This document shows, one piece after another, positions 44,142-58,111 of a stretch of 64,000 nucleotides of DNA. The translations under genes and the position numbers were made by a program. The DNA is from Actinoplanes sandaracinus. GTDB lineage: Bacteria; Actinomycetota; Actinomycetes; Mycobacteriales; Micromonosporaceae. The notes under the pieces were generated by a model that saw only the letters and a list, made by a program, of their open reading frames with translations, was not told the DNA's origin and did no database searches. The number at the start of each line of letters is the position of its first letter. The first letter of the stretch is position 1. The DNA lies in the NCBI RefSeq assembly GCF_030009775.1, contig NZ_JASCTH010000001.1:62001-126000 (forward strand), read 5' to 3'.

Positions 44142-44180
44142 GCTGGTGGTCACCCGTCCACGGGGCGGGTGACCACCAGC
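44142..44180. terminator. Bidirectional terminator overlapping the usp 3' end
   Basis: Perfect 15-bp arms (44142-44156 and 44166-44180), starting GCTGGTGGTCACCCG, surround a nine-base loop. It begins five bases after the beta-helix stop. Its other arm covers the last codons of the convergent stress-protein gene. Confidence 0.8.
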
Positions 44181-44566
44181 ACCGGACGGCCCGCCTTCTC
44201 GATCAGGGTCAGCGGCACACTGCCCAGCAGACGCTGCGCCACCGCCGGGCGGACGCTCGAACCGGCGACGATCAGGTCGGCCTTCTGATCCCCGGCGAAC
44301 CGGATGATCTGCTCAGCGGGGCGGCCCGGCAGGACCGTACGCGTCGCCTCGATGCCGGCCGCGGCCAACCGCACGGCGGCCGCCTCCGCGGCACGCTCGG
44401 CACGCTCGGCGTAGACGCTGCGCGGCATCGGCGCGAGATGTTCCGTCTCGAGCTCGTCCACCGCGACCACGGCCACCGTCGCACCGGTCTGCCGAACCAG
44501 GTCGATGACCGCGTCGATCACCCACGGCTGCTCTGCCTCGGGGTTTGCGGCAAGCACGATATGCAT
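44150..44566 (-). CDS. Universal stress protein (UspA family)
   Basis: The 138-residue protein is a single-domain Usp: MHIVLAANPEA at the start, AVVAVDELE in the first strand, and a C-terminal GSSVRPAVAQRLLGSVPLTL-like stretch where ATP-binding Usps have GxxG(9x)GS. It may bind a nucleotide. The ATG 44566 is 58 bases from the divergent amino-acid permease gene. Genes pairing Usp with an amino-acid permease are common, so they may share control. Confidence 0.85.
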   Translation of the reverse strand: MHIVLAANPEAEQPWVIDAVIDLVRQTGATVAVVAVDELETEHLAPMPRSVYAERAERAAEAAAVRLAAAGIEATRTVLPGRPAEQIIRFAGDQKADLIVAGSSVRPAVAQRLLGSVPLTLIEKAGRPVLVVTRPVDG

Positions 44567-44624
44567 GTCACCCAAGGTACGGGTAACGTCACTGTTCCGC
44601 AGTGGACCGTTTTGGGGGGCACTC

Positions 44625-45992
44625 ATGGCGGACGTGGCGTCGCCGGAGTCTGAGCAGCCAACACTCATCCGGGTCATCGGCCCGGGTCTTCTCCTGCTCT
44701 TCGTGGTCGGCGACATTCTGGGCACCGGCGTCTACGCCCTGACCGGGAAAGTCGCCAACGAGGTCGGCGGAGCGGTGTGGCTGCCGTTCCTGCTCGCGTT
44801 CGTGGTCGCGTTGCTCACCGCGTTCAGCTATCTGGAACTCGTCACCAAGTACCCACGGGCGGCCGGGGCGGCGCTCTACACGCACAAGGCGTTCGGCATC
44901 CACTTCCTGACGTTCATGGTGACGTTCGCGGTGATGTGCTCCGGGCTCACCAGCGCGTCCAGCGCGTCCAAGGCGTTCGCCGGCAACTTCGGCGAGGCGT
45001 TCAACCTGTCCCTCGGCGACGGCATCACGCTGACCCTGGTCGCGCTCGGCTTCATCACCCTGGTCGGGCTGGTCAACTTCCGTGGCGTCGGCGAGAGCGT
45101 CAAAGCCAACGTGGTGCTCACCTGCGTCGAGCTGACCGGCCTGCTGATCGTCATCGGGATCGGGGCGTGGGCGCTCGGCGGCGGCAACGGCGACCTGTCC
45201 CGGCTGACCCAGTTCAACACGCCACCGGGCGACAGCATCGCGCTGTCGGTGACCGCGGGGACGGCGCTCGCGTTCTTCGCCATGGTCGGCTTCGAGGACT
45301 CGGTCAACATGGCCGAGGAGACCCGCGACCCGGTGCGGATCTTCCCGAAGGTGATGCTGACCGGTCTCTGCATCACCGGGTTGATCTACGTGCTCGTGGC
45401 GATCTCGGCGGTCGCCCTGGTGTCGCCCGCCGAACTCGGGTCCGGTGACACGCCGCTGCTCAAGGTGGTCGAGGCCGGCGCCCCGGCCTTCCCGCTCGGC
45501 CTGTTCGCGTTCATCACCATGTTCGCGGTGGCCAACTCCGCGCTCATCAACATGATGATGGCGAGCCGCCTGCTGTACGGGATGGCCAACGAACGGGTCC
45601 TGCCCTCCGTACTGGGAAGGGTGCACCGCACCCGGCGTACCCCGTGGGTCGGGATCCTGTTCACCACCGTCGTCGCGTTCGGGCTGATCTGGTTCGCCGA
45701 CCTCGCCGCGCTCGGCGGCACCACGGCCCTGCTGCTGCTCTGCGTCTTCACCGTGGTCAACGTCGCCGTGCTCGTGCTCCGCCGCGACCCGGTCGAGCAC
45801 CAGCACTTCCGGGCGCCGACGGTCATCCCGGTGATCGGAGCGCTGGCGTGTGCGTTCCTGGCGAGTCCACTGTCCGGACGGGCCGGAGCCGATTACCGGG
45901 TCGCCGGAGTGCTACTGGTCATCGGCGTCGTGCTGTGGGCCATCACCTATGCGACCAACCGGTTCGTACCGGGCGCGATCTCCCGTAACTGA
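44625..45992 (+). CDS. APC-family amino-acid permease
   Basis: The 455-residue protein has about twelve transmembrane helices. Helix 1 begins PGLLLLFVVGDILGTGVYAL, which matches the substrate-contact region of APC/CAT transporters. The segment MVGFEDSVNMAEETRDPVR is another APC hallmark. It probably imports amino acids with a proton. A GGGGGG run (44612-44617) precedes ATG 44625; an in-frame start at 44505 is unlikely. Strong hairpins follow the stop. Confidence 0.87.
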   Translation: MADVASPESEQPTLIRVIGPGLLLLFVVGDILGTGVYALTGKVANEVGGAVWLPFLLAFVVALLTAFSYLELVTKYPRAAGAALYTHKAFGIHFLTFMVTFAVMCSGLTSASSASKAFAGNFGEAFNLSLGDGITLTLVALGFITLVGLVNFRGVGESVKANVVLTCVELTGLLIVIGIGAWALGGGNGDLSRLTQFNTPPGDSIALSVTAGTALAFFAMVGFEDSVNMAEETRDPVRIFPKVMLTGLCITGLIYVLVAISAVALVSPAELGSGDTPLLKVVEAGAPAFPLGLFAFITMFAVANSALINMMMASRLLYGMANERVLPSVLGRVHRTRRTPWVGILFTTVVAFGLIWFADLAALGGTTALLLLCVFTVVNVAVLVLRRDPVEHQHFRAPTVIPVIGALACAFLASPLSGRAGADYRVAGVLLVIGVVLWAITYATNRFVPGAISRN

Positions 45993-45997
45993 AACGG

Positions 45998-46046
45998 GTG
46001 ACCGGCCCTGCGCGGCCGGTCACCACCGCCCGGCGCAACCGGGCGG
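45998..46046 (+). terminator. Tandem terminator hairpins after the permease gene
   Basis: The first has perfect 10-bp arms GTGACCGGCC (45998-46007) and GGCCGGTCAC (46014-46023). The second, three bases further, has 8-bp arms CCGCCCGG (46026-46033) and CCGGGCGG (46039-46046). Confidence 0.8.
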
Positions 46047-46172
46047 AAACATCCGGACGTCGCAGGTGGGGCCAGTTCGGCGCTGATCGGCACCCACGTC
46101 GTGGCAGCTCAAGGCGATGTGGAAAGCTGCCCGCTACCACATGCACCCTCCTCTCCTGTCCGGAGGCCCGAT

Positions 46173-47432
46173 ATGGCGTCATTCCTCTACTTTGTTGCCG
46201 GGCTCGTGATCGGCGTAATAGGCGGCTGGTTCGTCTGGGGACGCCGCTCCGGCGCCACGGCTCCGGCCGCCTCGGCCTCGGTCGCTGCGACCCCGGCCGC
46301 ATTCCCGGCTGCCGCGGCAGCCGCTGCGCCTGCCGCCGTTCAGCCCGCGTTCGGCACACCCGTTTCCGAGTACGCCGCCGCCCAGCCGGCCGCCTCCGAG
46401 TACGCCGCCGCTGAGCCGACTGTCTCCGAATACGCCGCCGCCGAGCCGGCCACCTCGAAGCACGCCGTCGCCGAGCCGGTCGTCTCCGAGCACGCCGTCT
46501 CCGAGCACGCCGTTGACGAGCCGGTCGCGTCCGGGTCGATCGTCGACGTCGAGAAGCCCGCCGAGGCGGAACCGGCGGTCGAGAAGGCCGCCGAACTCGA
46601 CGCCCCCACCGAGGACGAGAAGCCGGCCGCTGCCGAGCCGGTCATCGTGGAGCCGGTCGCGGCGACCGAGGAGCCCGCGGACTCCGCCGAGTCCGCCGAG
46701 GACGAGCCGACCGTGCGGCTCGACGTTGACGAGAAGCCCGTCGCCGACGCTGAGAAGCCTGCGGCCGACGAGTTCACCGCTGAGCCGGTCACCGCTGTTG
46801 AGCCTGCGCCCGCCACGGTCGACGAGCCCGCCCCCGTCGACGAGCCCGCCACCGTCGACGAGCCCGCCACCGTCGACGAGCCGTCTCCGCTGGCCGAGAA
46901 GGAGCCGGTCTCGGCCTTCGAATCGGTCTCGGCCCCCGAGCACGTCACCGAGCCGGAGCCACTTGCGGCTGCCGAGCCCGCTCCCGTCGAGCCCGCCGCG
47001 GTCGAGCACGTCACCGAGCCTGCCGAGCCCGTCGTGGCTGTCGCCGAGCCGGTCGCCGCTGCGGAGCCCATCTCGGCTCCCGAGCCGGTCGCCGCACCGG
47101 AACCCGTCGCCGCCCCCGAGCCCGTCGCCGCGCCGGAACCGGTCGCCGCGCCCGAGCCGGTCATCCCGGCCCAGGCCGTCATCACCGCCGAGCCGGACCT
47201 GGTGGGCACGCCCGCCCCGGTCGCCCAGCCCGACGACCTGACGAAGATCCCGGGCATCGGCCCGAAGGTCGCGATCGCGCTGGCCGCGGCCGGGATCACC
47301 ACCTTCGCGAAGCTGGCCGACAGCGACGTCGTCAGCCTCAAGCAGGCGATCAACGCGGCCGGCATGCGCGGCTCGGCGAGCCTCGCCACCTGGCCGGAGC
47401 GTGCCCGCAACCTGGTCGGCGCCAAGAGCTGA
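46173..47432 (+). CDS. Membrane protein with Ala/Glu/Pro/Val-rich linker and helix-hairpin-helix end
   Basis: The 419-residue protein has an N-terminal transmembrane helix (FLYFVAGLVIGVIGGWFVW). Residues ~30-350 form a low-complexity linker built of units such as EPVAA, EPATV and SEYAAAEP. The C-terminal ~70 residues contain a helix-hairpin-helix (LTKIPGIGPKVAIALAAAG then TTFAKLADSD), seen in DNA-binding or DUF4332-like modules. The linker could span a distance between the membrane and a nucleic acid or protein target. A GGAGG site supports ATG 46173. Confidence 0.75.
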   Translation: MASFLYFVAGLVIGVIGGWFVWGRRSGATAPAASASVAATPAAFPAAAAAAAPAAVQPAFGTPVSEYAAAQPAASEYAAAEPTVSEYAAAEPATSKHAVAEPVVSEHAVSEHAVDEPVASGSIVDVEKPAEAEPAVEKAAELDAPTEDEKPAAAEPVIVEPVAATEEPADSAESAEDEPTVRLDVDEKPVADAEKPAADEFTAEPVTAVEPAPATVDEPAPVDEPATVDEPATVDEPSPLAEKEPVSAFESVSAPEHVTEPEPLAAAEPAPVEPAAVEHVTEPAEPVVAVAEPVAAAEPISAPEPVAAPEPVAAPEPVAAPEPVAAPEPVIPAQAVITAEPDLVGTPAPVAQPDDLTKIPGIGPKVAIALAAAGITTFAKLADSDVVSLKQAINAAGMRGSASLATWPERARNLVGAKS

Positions 47433-47483
47433 CCACCGAAGCCGAGCGCGGGAACTGAGCGCGCTGCACTTCGACTGAAGGGC

Positions 47484-47514
47484 GTGGCCCGGTGCCTATC
47501 AGGCACCCGGCCAC
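47484..47514 (+). terminator. Terminator-like hairpin
   Basis: Arms 47484-47497 and 47501-47514 form a 14-bp stem with one mismatch around a three-base loop, 52 bases after the helix-hairpin-helix gene. Confidence 0.65.
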
Positions 47515-48020
47515 CCCCCACGCGTTACAACGGCGCTCGCCAGAGCCAGGACCACCCGCGCCCCGGCCCCATCCGCGCGGGGTAGCGGCCGATAGACACG
47601 CGGGCCAGCCGGACGGGCACTGCCCGGCGTCCGGACGGGCACTGCCCGGCGGTCAGCCGGAGCGGCGATCAACCGGGTCCGGGGGCCAGTCGGGTGCGGG
47701 GGCCATTCGGGAACGCGCCCACCTCGGCCTTGGCCTCGGCGGGGGCGTCCCAGAACACGCCGAGAACCGTGAGCGCCAGGAGAATCCCCCGGTAGAAGGG
47801 GGTTCAGGTAGCGCCGCATGGCGTCACCGCAGCAGAGGCGAACATCAATGGATCCGTTCGGCTTCGCCGGGACGGGGAGGGGCCGGTGGCGAGGGTCCCA
47901 CAGGTTGCGACCGGGTTGTTGCCCAGGTCACTTTGAAAAGTTGCAGGCTGGGAGTGGAGCGGACGATAACTCCGGCTGTCCGGCGAAGATCGCAACCACA
48001 GCGCAACGGAGGAGCCTCCC
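47515..48020 (+). other. Long intergenic region with a 22-bp tandem repeat
   Basis: About 500 bases carry no convincing gene. The unit CCGGACGGGCACTGCCCGGC occurs at 47609 and 47631; each copy contains the small palindrome GGGCACTGCCC. The stretch 47925-48000 is AT-richer and may hold the promoter of the gene at 48021, though no clear -35/-10 pair is visible. Confidence 0.6.
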
Positions 48021-48263
48021 ATGTTCGTGAGCCCCGCTTCCCCCTCGGTCTGGAACAGCCACGCCGCCTGGAGCCGGTTGTCGAGCGCCCGCGCCAAGCT
48101 CGCCACGGACCTCATGCCCTGCCAGGCCCCGCCCGCCGTCATCACCGCGGACCGGGCCGCGATCGTCGCGGCGGAATCCGAGGTGGGCCGCATCGAGGCG
48201 GCGCGTGCGGCGGCCATCGCGAACTTCGAGCGCAGCGGCCGGTTCCTCGACATCACGGTCTGA
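48021..48263 (+). CDS. Small hypothetical protein
   Basis: The 80-residue protein has no recognised domain. It is mostly helical, with an Ala/Arg-rich second half (AAESEVGRIEAARAAAIANF). A strong ribosome site GGAGGAG (48008-48014) lies six bases before ATG, and the bases GGAG/CTCC around it could form a short hairpin. This supports translation, but no function can be given. Confidence 0.6.
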   Translation: MFVSPASPSVWNSHAAWSRLSSARAKLATDLMPCQAPPAVITADRAAIVAAESEVGRIEAARAAAIANFERSGRFLDITV

Positions 48264-49024
48264 CGCTGGTCACGACACCGGCTCTCGACCACGGCTCGGT
48301 GCTGTTCCGCCCTGACACTCGGCCACGGCCAGCCGTCGGGTGCTCGATCGCGGACCCGGCACTCGGGCCGCCGTCTCGGTCACGCCCGTGCTGGCCATCA
48401 GTGGCGCCCGGGCCCGGAACCCTGTCCTTCGCGGTGCGCGCTTGCCGCCCGCCCCTTAGGGATCGGCCACCGGCCGGAACTCGTTAGCGGCCACCGGGTC
48501 CATTCCGGTTGCGGATACCCGGGGCAGCCCTGACGTAGGCCGCGAGGCAACGCTTCAGCCCGATGGCCGCGCCGCGGCCGCGAGGGCGGGAGGCGTCGCG
48601 GGGTGGTCCGGGGCGCGATCGCTGCGGGTGGAGGCGGGCCGGACCCGTACCGGCGAAGGGGTTTTGCAGTGGGCCGAATCGGACAGCGGGCGGTGATTAG
48701 CGCGGGTCAAGGGTCTGCGGTGACGCGTATCCGTCACATTGACCGACGCCCACGTCAGGCCACTGGATACGGTGAATTCCGAGAAATTTCCGTGACCGCG
48801 GAGGCAGGCTCGGCCCACGATGAATCCGCGCCTTTCCGCAGGCCAGCCCGAGCAACATCATCGCAGGTGGATCGACACCTGCCCGCGCCCCACCACGATC
48901 ATGAATGCACTGATCGACGCCGAGATCAAAAACGCTCCGCTGTGGAAGAAAAACGGTTCGTAATCTTCTCGGGGTTTCATGAACGGCCTCGGCATCGCAC
49001 CATGGATGACGGGTGATGCATTCG
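48264..49024 (+). other. Intergenic region before the caspase-like gene
   Basis: These ~760 bases contain no ORF with convincing coding features; those present on either strand are Arg/Pro-rich shadows of high GC. Bases 48900-48980 are AT-richer (AAAAACG, GAAAAACGG runs) and may include the promoter of the next gene. I see no repeat or RNA structure to name. Confidence 0.5.
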
Positions 49025-54178
<5,154 letters not shown>

Positions 54179-54201
54179 TGATTCACTGGTAGGTTCGCGC
54201 C

Positions 54202-55560
54202 ATGCCGACGGATTCCGGGATCGATCGTGCCCGCCTCCAGATTCTCGCCGACCGTGAGCGCGCCACCTTCGCCGACCGTCACCCGGGGTCGAGAGCGGCG
54301 TACGGTCGAGCGGATCACCTGTTCGGCCGGGTCCCGATGACGTGGATGAACAAGACGGCGGCCGGTTTCCCGATCTACCTGGCGACGGCGCGCGGCAACC
54401 GGATCACCGACGTCGACGGCAACGAGTTCGTCGACTTCGCTCTGGGTGACACCGGCGCGATGGCCGGCCACTCCCCCGCGCCGGTGGTGGCCGCGGTCAC
54501 CGAGCAGGTCGCCAGGGGTCTGGCCACGATGCTGCCGACCGAGGACGCGGCGGTGGCCGGCGCCGAACTGGCCCGCCGTTTCGGGCTGCCGGCGTGGAGT
54601 TTCGCGCTGACCGCGACGGACGCCAACCGCTGGGCGATCCGGCTGCTGCGCGCGGTCACCGGGCGGTCGAAGATCCTGGTGAACAGCTACTGCTACCACG
54701 GTTCGGTGGACGAGTCGCTGATCGTGGTCGGGCCGGACGGCCGCGGGCGCAGCCGTGACGGCAATGTGGGCGCGCCGGTGGACGTGACGGCGACGAGCCG
54801 GGTGGCGGAGTTCAACGACCTGGCCGGCCTGGAGCGGGAGCTGGCGAACGGCGACGTGGCGGCGGTGCTGATGGAGCCGGCGCTGACGAACATCGGGATC
54901 GTGCTGCCGGAGGACGGTTACCTGGCCGGGGTGCGGGAGCTGACCCGAAGGCACGGCACCTACCTGATCAACGACGAGACGCACACCTTCTCGGCCGGGC
55001 CGGGCGGGGCGACCGCCTTCTGGGGGCTGCGGCCGGACGTGGTGACGATCGGCAAGGCCATCGGTGGCGGGGTGCCGGTCGGGGCGTACGGCCTCAGCGC
55101 CGAGCTCGCGGACGCGCTGACCGGCCGCGGCGACCTGGATCTGATCGACATGGGCGGGGTCGGCGGCACGCTCGCCGGCAACCCGGTGTCGATGGCCGCG
55201 ACCCGCGCCACCCTGCGGGAGGTGCTCACCGAGGCCGCGTTCGCCGGCATGATCGAGACGGCCTCGGCGTTCGCCGACGGCATTTCCCAGATCATCGAGG
55301 GGTACGGGCTTCCGTGGTCCGTGAGCCGCCTGGGCGCCCGGGTGGAGTACCGGTTCGCGAATCCGGCGCCACGCAACGGCACCGAGTCGGCCGCGAGCGC
55401 CGACGCCGAGCTGGAGGACTTCCTGCACGTCTATCTGGCGAACCGGGGCGTGCTGCTGACCCCGTTCCACAACATGGCGCTGATGTGCCCGCAGACGACT
55501 CTCGCCGACGTGGCCCGCCACCACGAGATCTTCGACGCCGCCCTGGCCGAGCTGACGTAG
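54202..55560 (+). CDS. Class III PLP-dependent aminotransferase (glutamate-1-semialdehyde aminotransferase-like)
   Basis: The 452-residue protein has the class III layout. The PLP lysine sits in VTIGKAIGGGVPVGAYG (~281). The cofactor-binding segment is LINDETHTFSAGPG, where the usual DEV is DET, and the N-terminal ITDVDGNEFVDFALG is also typical. HemL-like enzymes without a haem context often act as amino-acid or beta-amino-acid transaminases or mutases. Two enzyme genes of carbon metabolism follow, but the substrate is not indicated. ATG 54202 is 23 bases from the previous stop. Confidence 0.83.
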   Translation: MPTDSGIDRARLQILADRERATFADRHPGSRAAYGRADHLFGRVPMTWMNKTAAGFPIYLATARGNRITDVDGNEFVDFALGDTGAMAGHSPAPVVAAVTEQVARGLATMLPTEDAAVAGAELARRFGLPAWSFALTATDANRWAIRLLRAVTGRSKILVNSYCYHGSVDESLIVVGPDGRGRSRDGNVGAPVDVTATSRVAEFNDLAGLERELANGDVAAVLMEPALTNIGIVLPEDGYLAGVRELTRRHGTYLINDETHTFSAGPGGATAFWGLRPDVVTIGKAIGGGVPVGAYGLSAELADALTGRGDLDLIDMGGVGGTLAGNPVSMAATRATLREVLTEAAFAGMIETASAFADGISQIIEGYGLPWSVSRLGARVEYRFANPAPRNGTESAASADAELEDFLHVYLANRGVLLTPFHNMALMCPQTTLADVARHHEIFDAALAELT

Positions 55561-55609
55561 CCGGCCTGTTCTCCGGCGGCGTGCGACCGACCTTCCCGGA
55601 GGCCGCCGG

Positions 55610-56119
55610 TCAGATGGCGTCCGGCCGGATCAGCCCCGGATGTCTCTGGCCCGCCGCGGCGTGCCAGGCCGGCCCGTCCGGACCGAGCGCGGTCTCGATC
55701 CGCAGTTTGGACCACTCGTCCAGTTCGGGCAGGGCGTCCGGGGCGAACCAGGCCACCTCCAGGGACTCGTCGTCGGTGACGCCGGCCTCGCCGCCGACGG
55801 CCCGGCAGCGGAACCACACGTTCAGGTACTCGCAGGTGTCGCCGTTGGGATAGACCACCGGGTGGGTCGCCACCCCGGCGAGCCGCACGATCTCGGCACG
55901 CACCCCGGTCTCCTCGAAGAGCTCACGCAGGGCGGTGTCGGCCGGCTGCTCCCCCGGGTCGATCATCCCGGCCGGCACCGACCAGCGGCCGTTGTCCGAG
56001 CGGCGGGCCAGCAGCACCCGGCCCTCGTCGTCGGTGACCACGGCGCTGACGCCGGGCAGCAGCAGGAGGTCGTGGCCGATGGCGGCCCGCATGCGGGCGA
56101 TGTATTCGGAGACAGGCAC
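55610..56119 (-). CDS. NUDIX hydrolase
   Basis: The 169-residue protein has a complete Nudix box, GX5EX7REUXEEXGU, as GMIDPGEQPADTALRELF then EETGV (~52-74). Such enzymes hydrolyse nucleoside diphosphate derivatives using Mg2+ held by the glutamates. The end (LPELDEWSKLRIETAL) resembles members of ~17 kDa with broad substrates. It is transcribed alone, towards the aminotransferase gene. Confidence 0.87.
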   Translation of the reverse strand: MPVSEYIARMRAAIGHDLLLLPGVSAVVTDDEGRVLLARRSDNGRWSVPAGMIDPGEQPADTALRELFEETGVRAEIVRLAGVATHPVVYPNGDTCEYLNVWFRCRAVGGEAGVTDDESLEVAWFAPDALPELDEWSKLRIETALGPDGPAWHAAAGQRHPGLIRPDAI

Positions 56120-56222
56120 CCCTGCACCCTACGAGGCACGGCGACATCGATGACGCCGGGAGATCGCGCGGACCGGCCCGGCCGTCGGTCGATGGCCCCG
56201 CGCGGGTGTGCGAGGGTGAGGC

Positions 56223-57014
56223 ATGGATGCGATGCGGAAGCGCTTTCGGGAGTTGCACTCGGCGGGGACGTTCGTGATGCCGAACGCGTGGGACGTGGGT
56301 TCGGCCCGGGTTCTGCGGCAGGCCGGGTTCGAGGCGCTGGCCACCACCTCCTCGGGGCTGGCGGCGAGCCTGGGCAAGCAGGACCAGCAGGTGACCCGGG
56401 ACGAGTTGGTCGCGCACGTGACGGCGGTGACCGCCGCGATCGCGGTGCCGCTGAGTGTGGATTCGGAGCGGCTGTTCGCGGAGACGGCCGACGGGATCGC
56501 CGAGACGGTGGACCTGCTGGCCGCCGCCGGCGCGGCGGGCCTGTCGATCGAGGACTACGACCCGGCCACCGGCAGCGTCGAGCCACTGGACGTCAGCGCC
56601 GGTCGGGTGGCCGCGGCCGCCGGGGCGGCACGGCGGCACGGGCTGGTGCTGACCGCGCGCGCCGAGAACCTGCTGTACGGCCACGACGACCTGGAGGACA
56701 CGATCACCCGGCTGGTCGCCTACCGCGACGCGGGGGCGGACGTGCTGTTCGCGCCCGGGTTGAAAGCGCCGGAGGACATCGCGCGGGTGATCGCGGCGGT
56801 GCGGGCGCCGGTCAACGTGCTGGCGCTGCGGGGCGCTCCGAGCGTGCCGGAGCTGGCGAAGCTCGGGGTGCGGCGGGTCTCCACCGGCGGGTCGCTGGCC
56901 TGGGCGGCCTACGGGGCGCTGCGCGACGCCGCCGCCGAACTGCTCACGGCCGGCACCACCGGCTACCGTGCCCGCGCTCTGACGCCCGCCGAGATCGAGG
57001 CGACCTTCGGTTAG
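56223..57014 (+). CDS. Isocitrate lyase/PEP mutase superfamily protein
   Basis: The 263-residue protein has the PEP-mutase/isocitrate-lyase pattern: FVMPNAWDVGSARVL at the start, ATTSSGLAASLG near residue 40, and AGLSIEDYDPATG (~110), where the acidic residues hold Mg2+. The usual catalytic lyase cysteine motif KKCGH is absent, which favours a phosphonomutase- or oxaloacetate-type activity on 2-oxo acids. The stop overlaps the end of the convergent racemase gene by four bases. Confidence 0.82.
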   Translation: MDAMRKRFRELHSAGTFVMPNAWDVGSARVLRQAGFEALATTSSGLAASLGKQDQQVTRDELVAHVTAVTAAIAVPLSVDSERLFAETADGIAETVDLLAAAGAAGLSIEDYDPATGSVEPLDVSAGRVAAAAGAARRHGLVLTARAENLLYGHDDLEDTITRLVAYRDAGADVLFAPGLKAPEDIARVIAAVRAPVNVLALRGAPSVPELAKLGVRRVSTGGSLAWAAYGALRDAAAELLTAGTTGYRARALTPAEIEATFG

Positions 57015-58111
57015 AGACGTTCGACGGTGCGGGCGTCGAGGAAGTCGATGTCGGGTTCCCAGCCGAGGCCGGGCGTCTCCGGCACGTCGACGAAGCCGTC
57101 GGCACAGACGACCGGCTCGGTGGTGACGTCGCGGGCGTAGTACTTGTCCGAGCCGGACACGTCGGACGGCAGGCTGAAGCCGGGCAGCGAGCTGAGCGCC
57201 ACGTTGGCGGCCCGCCCGATACCGAACTCGTGCATGCCGCCGCACCACACCGGCAGACCGTGCTCGCGGGCCAGGTCGTGGGCGCGGATCGCGGGGGTGA
57301 GGCCGCCCATCCGGGACACCTTGATGTTGAGGATCCGCCCGGCCCCCAGCCGCACGGCGGTGACCAGGTCGTCCACTTCCTCGATCGACTCGTCGAGGCA
57401 GATCGGCGTGCGGAGGGCGGTCTGCAGTTCGGCGTGCGCGACCAGAGCCCGCGGGGCGTAGGGCTGTTCGATCATCAGGAGGCCGAGCTCGTCGAGTTCC
57501 TGGAAGACGCCGGCGCCGGTCACCGGGTAGGCGCCGTTGGCGTCGACGTGCACCGGAACCTCCGGGAAGGCGGCGCGCACCGCCCGGACCGGCGCCACGT
57601 CCCAGCCGGGAGCGATCTTGAGCTTGACCCGCCGGTATCCCTCGGCGACCCGCCGGCCCACCTGTTCGAGAAGGTCGTCGATGGTGGGTTCGATGCCCAG
57701 CGACACTCCGGCCTCGACCCGGGCCCGCTCACCCCCGAGAGCCTTCGCGAGGGGTACGCCCCGCGCGCGCGACCAGAGCGCCCAGGCTGCCATGTCGAAC
57801 CCGGCGCGGGCGAAGTGGTTCCCGCGCACCGTGGCCATGGCCGCCGCCAGCTCGGACGGGTGTTCCCACCGGGTCCGCCGCACGATCGGCGCGAGATGGT
57901 CGCGGGCGACCGCCCAGCAGCTCTGGACGGTCTCGGCCGAGTAGAACGGGCCGCTCGGTGAGGCGATCTCGCCCCACCCCACCTCACCGCCGGCCCCGGT
58001 CAGGGTGACGATGATGTGCTCGAGTTCGCGTTTGGCGTGCGAACTGGTCTGGAAACGGCGCACGAGCGGCAGCCGCACCCGGCGCAGCTCGACGTGCTCG
58101 ATCTCGATCAT
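57011..58111 (-). CDS. N-acyl/N-succinylamino acid racemase-like enolase-superfamily enzyme
   Basis: The 366-residue protein belongs to the muconate-lactonising subgroup. The catalytic KxK is in RVKLKIAPGW, metal ligands are in HVDANGAY (Asp), MIEQPY (Glu) and CLDESI (Asp), and the second base lysine is in NIKVSRMGG. The motif WCGGMHEFGIGRAANVALSS matches OSBS/NSAR enzymes. NSAR racemises N-succinyl amino acids. No menaquinone gene is nearby, and GNAT and M20 partners are, so I favour NSAR over o-succinylbenzoate synthase. ATG 58111 is ATGA-coupled to the SIS gene. Confidence 0.82.
   Translation of the reverse strand: MIEIEHVELRRVRLPLVRRFQTSSHAKRELEHIIVTLTGAGGEVGWGEIASPSGPFYSAETVQSCWAVARDHLAPIVRRTRWEHPSELAAAMATVRGNHFARAGFDMAAWALWSRARGVPLAKALGGERARVEAGVSLGIEPTIDDLLEQVGRRVAEGYRRVKLKIAPGWDVAPVRAVRAAFPEVPVHVDANGAYPVTGAGVFQELDELGLLMIEQPYAPRALVAHAELQTALRTPICLDESIEEVDDLVTAVRLGAGRILNIKVSRMGGLTPAIRAHDLAREHGLPVWCGGMHEFGIGRAANVALSSLPGFSLPSDVSGSDKYYARDVTTEPVVCADGFVDVPETPGLGWEPDIDFLDARTVERL

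Noticed and set aside
47492..48487. 331-codon plus-strand frame in the intergenic region
   Set aside because: Pro/Arg/Gly-rich low-complexity translation crossing a better-supported small gene at 48021 in another frame.
48603..49016. 137-codon plus-strand frame before the caspase-like gene
   Set aside because: Arg/Gly/His-rich with no ribosome site or domain; it is more likely a chance open frame in an intergenic region.
57011..58111. o-Succinylbenzoate synthase for menaquinone
   Set aside because: Motifs fit both OSBS and NSAR, but no men genes are near, while GNAT and M20 partners match the racemase route.
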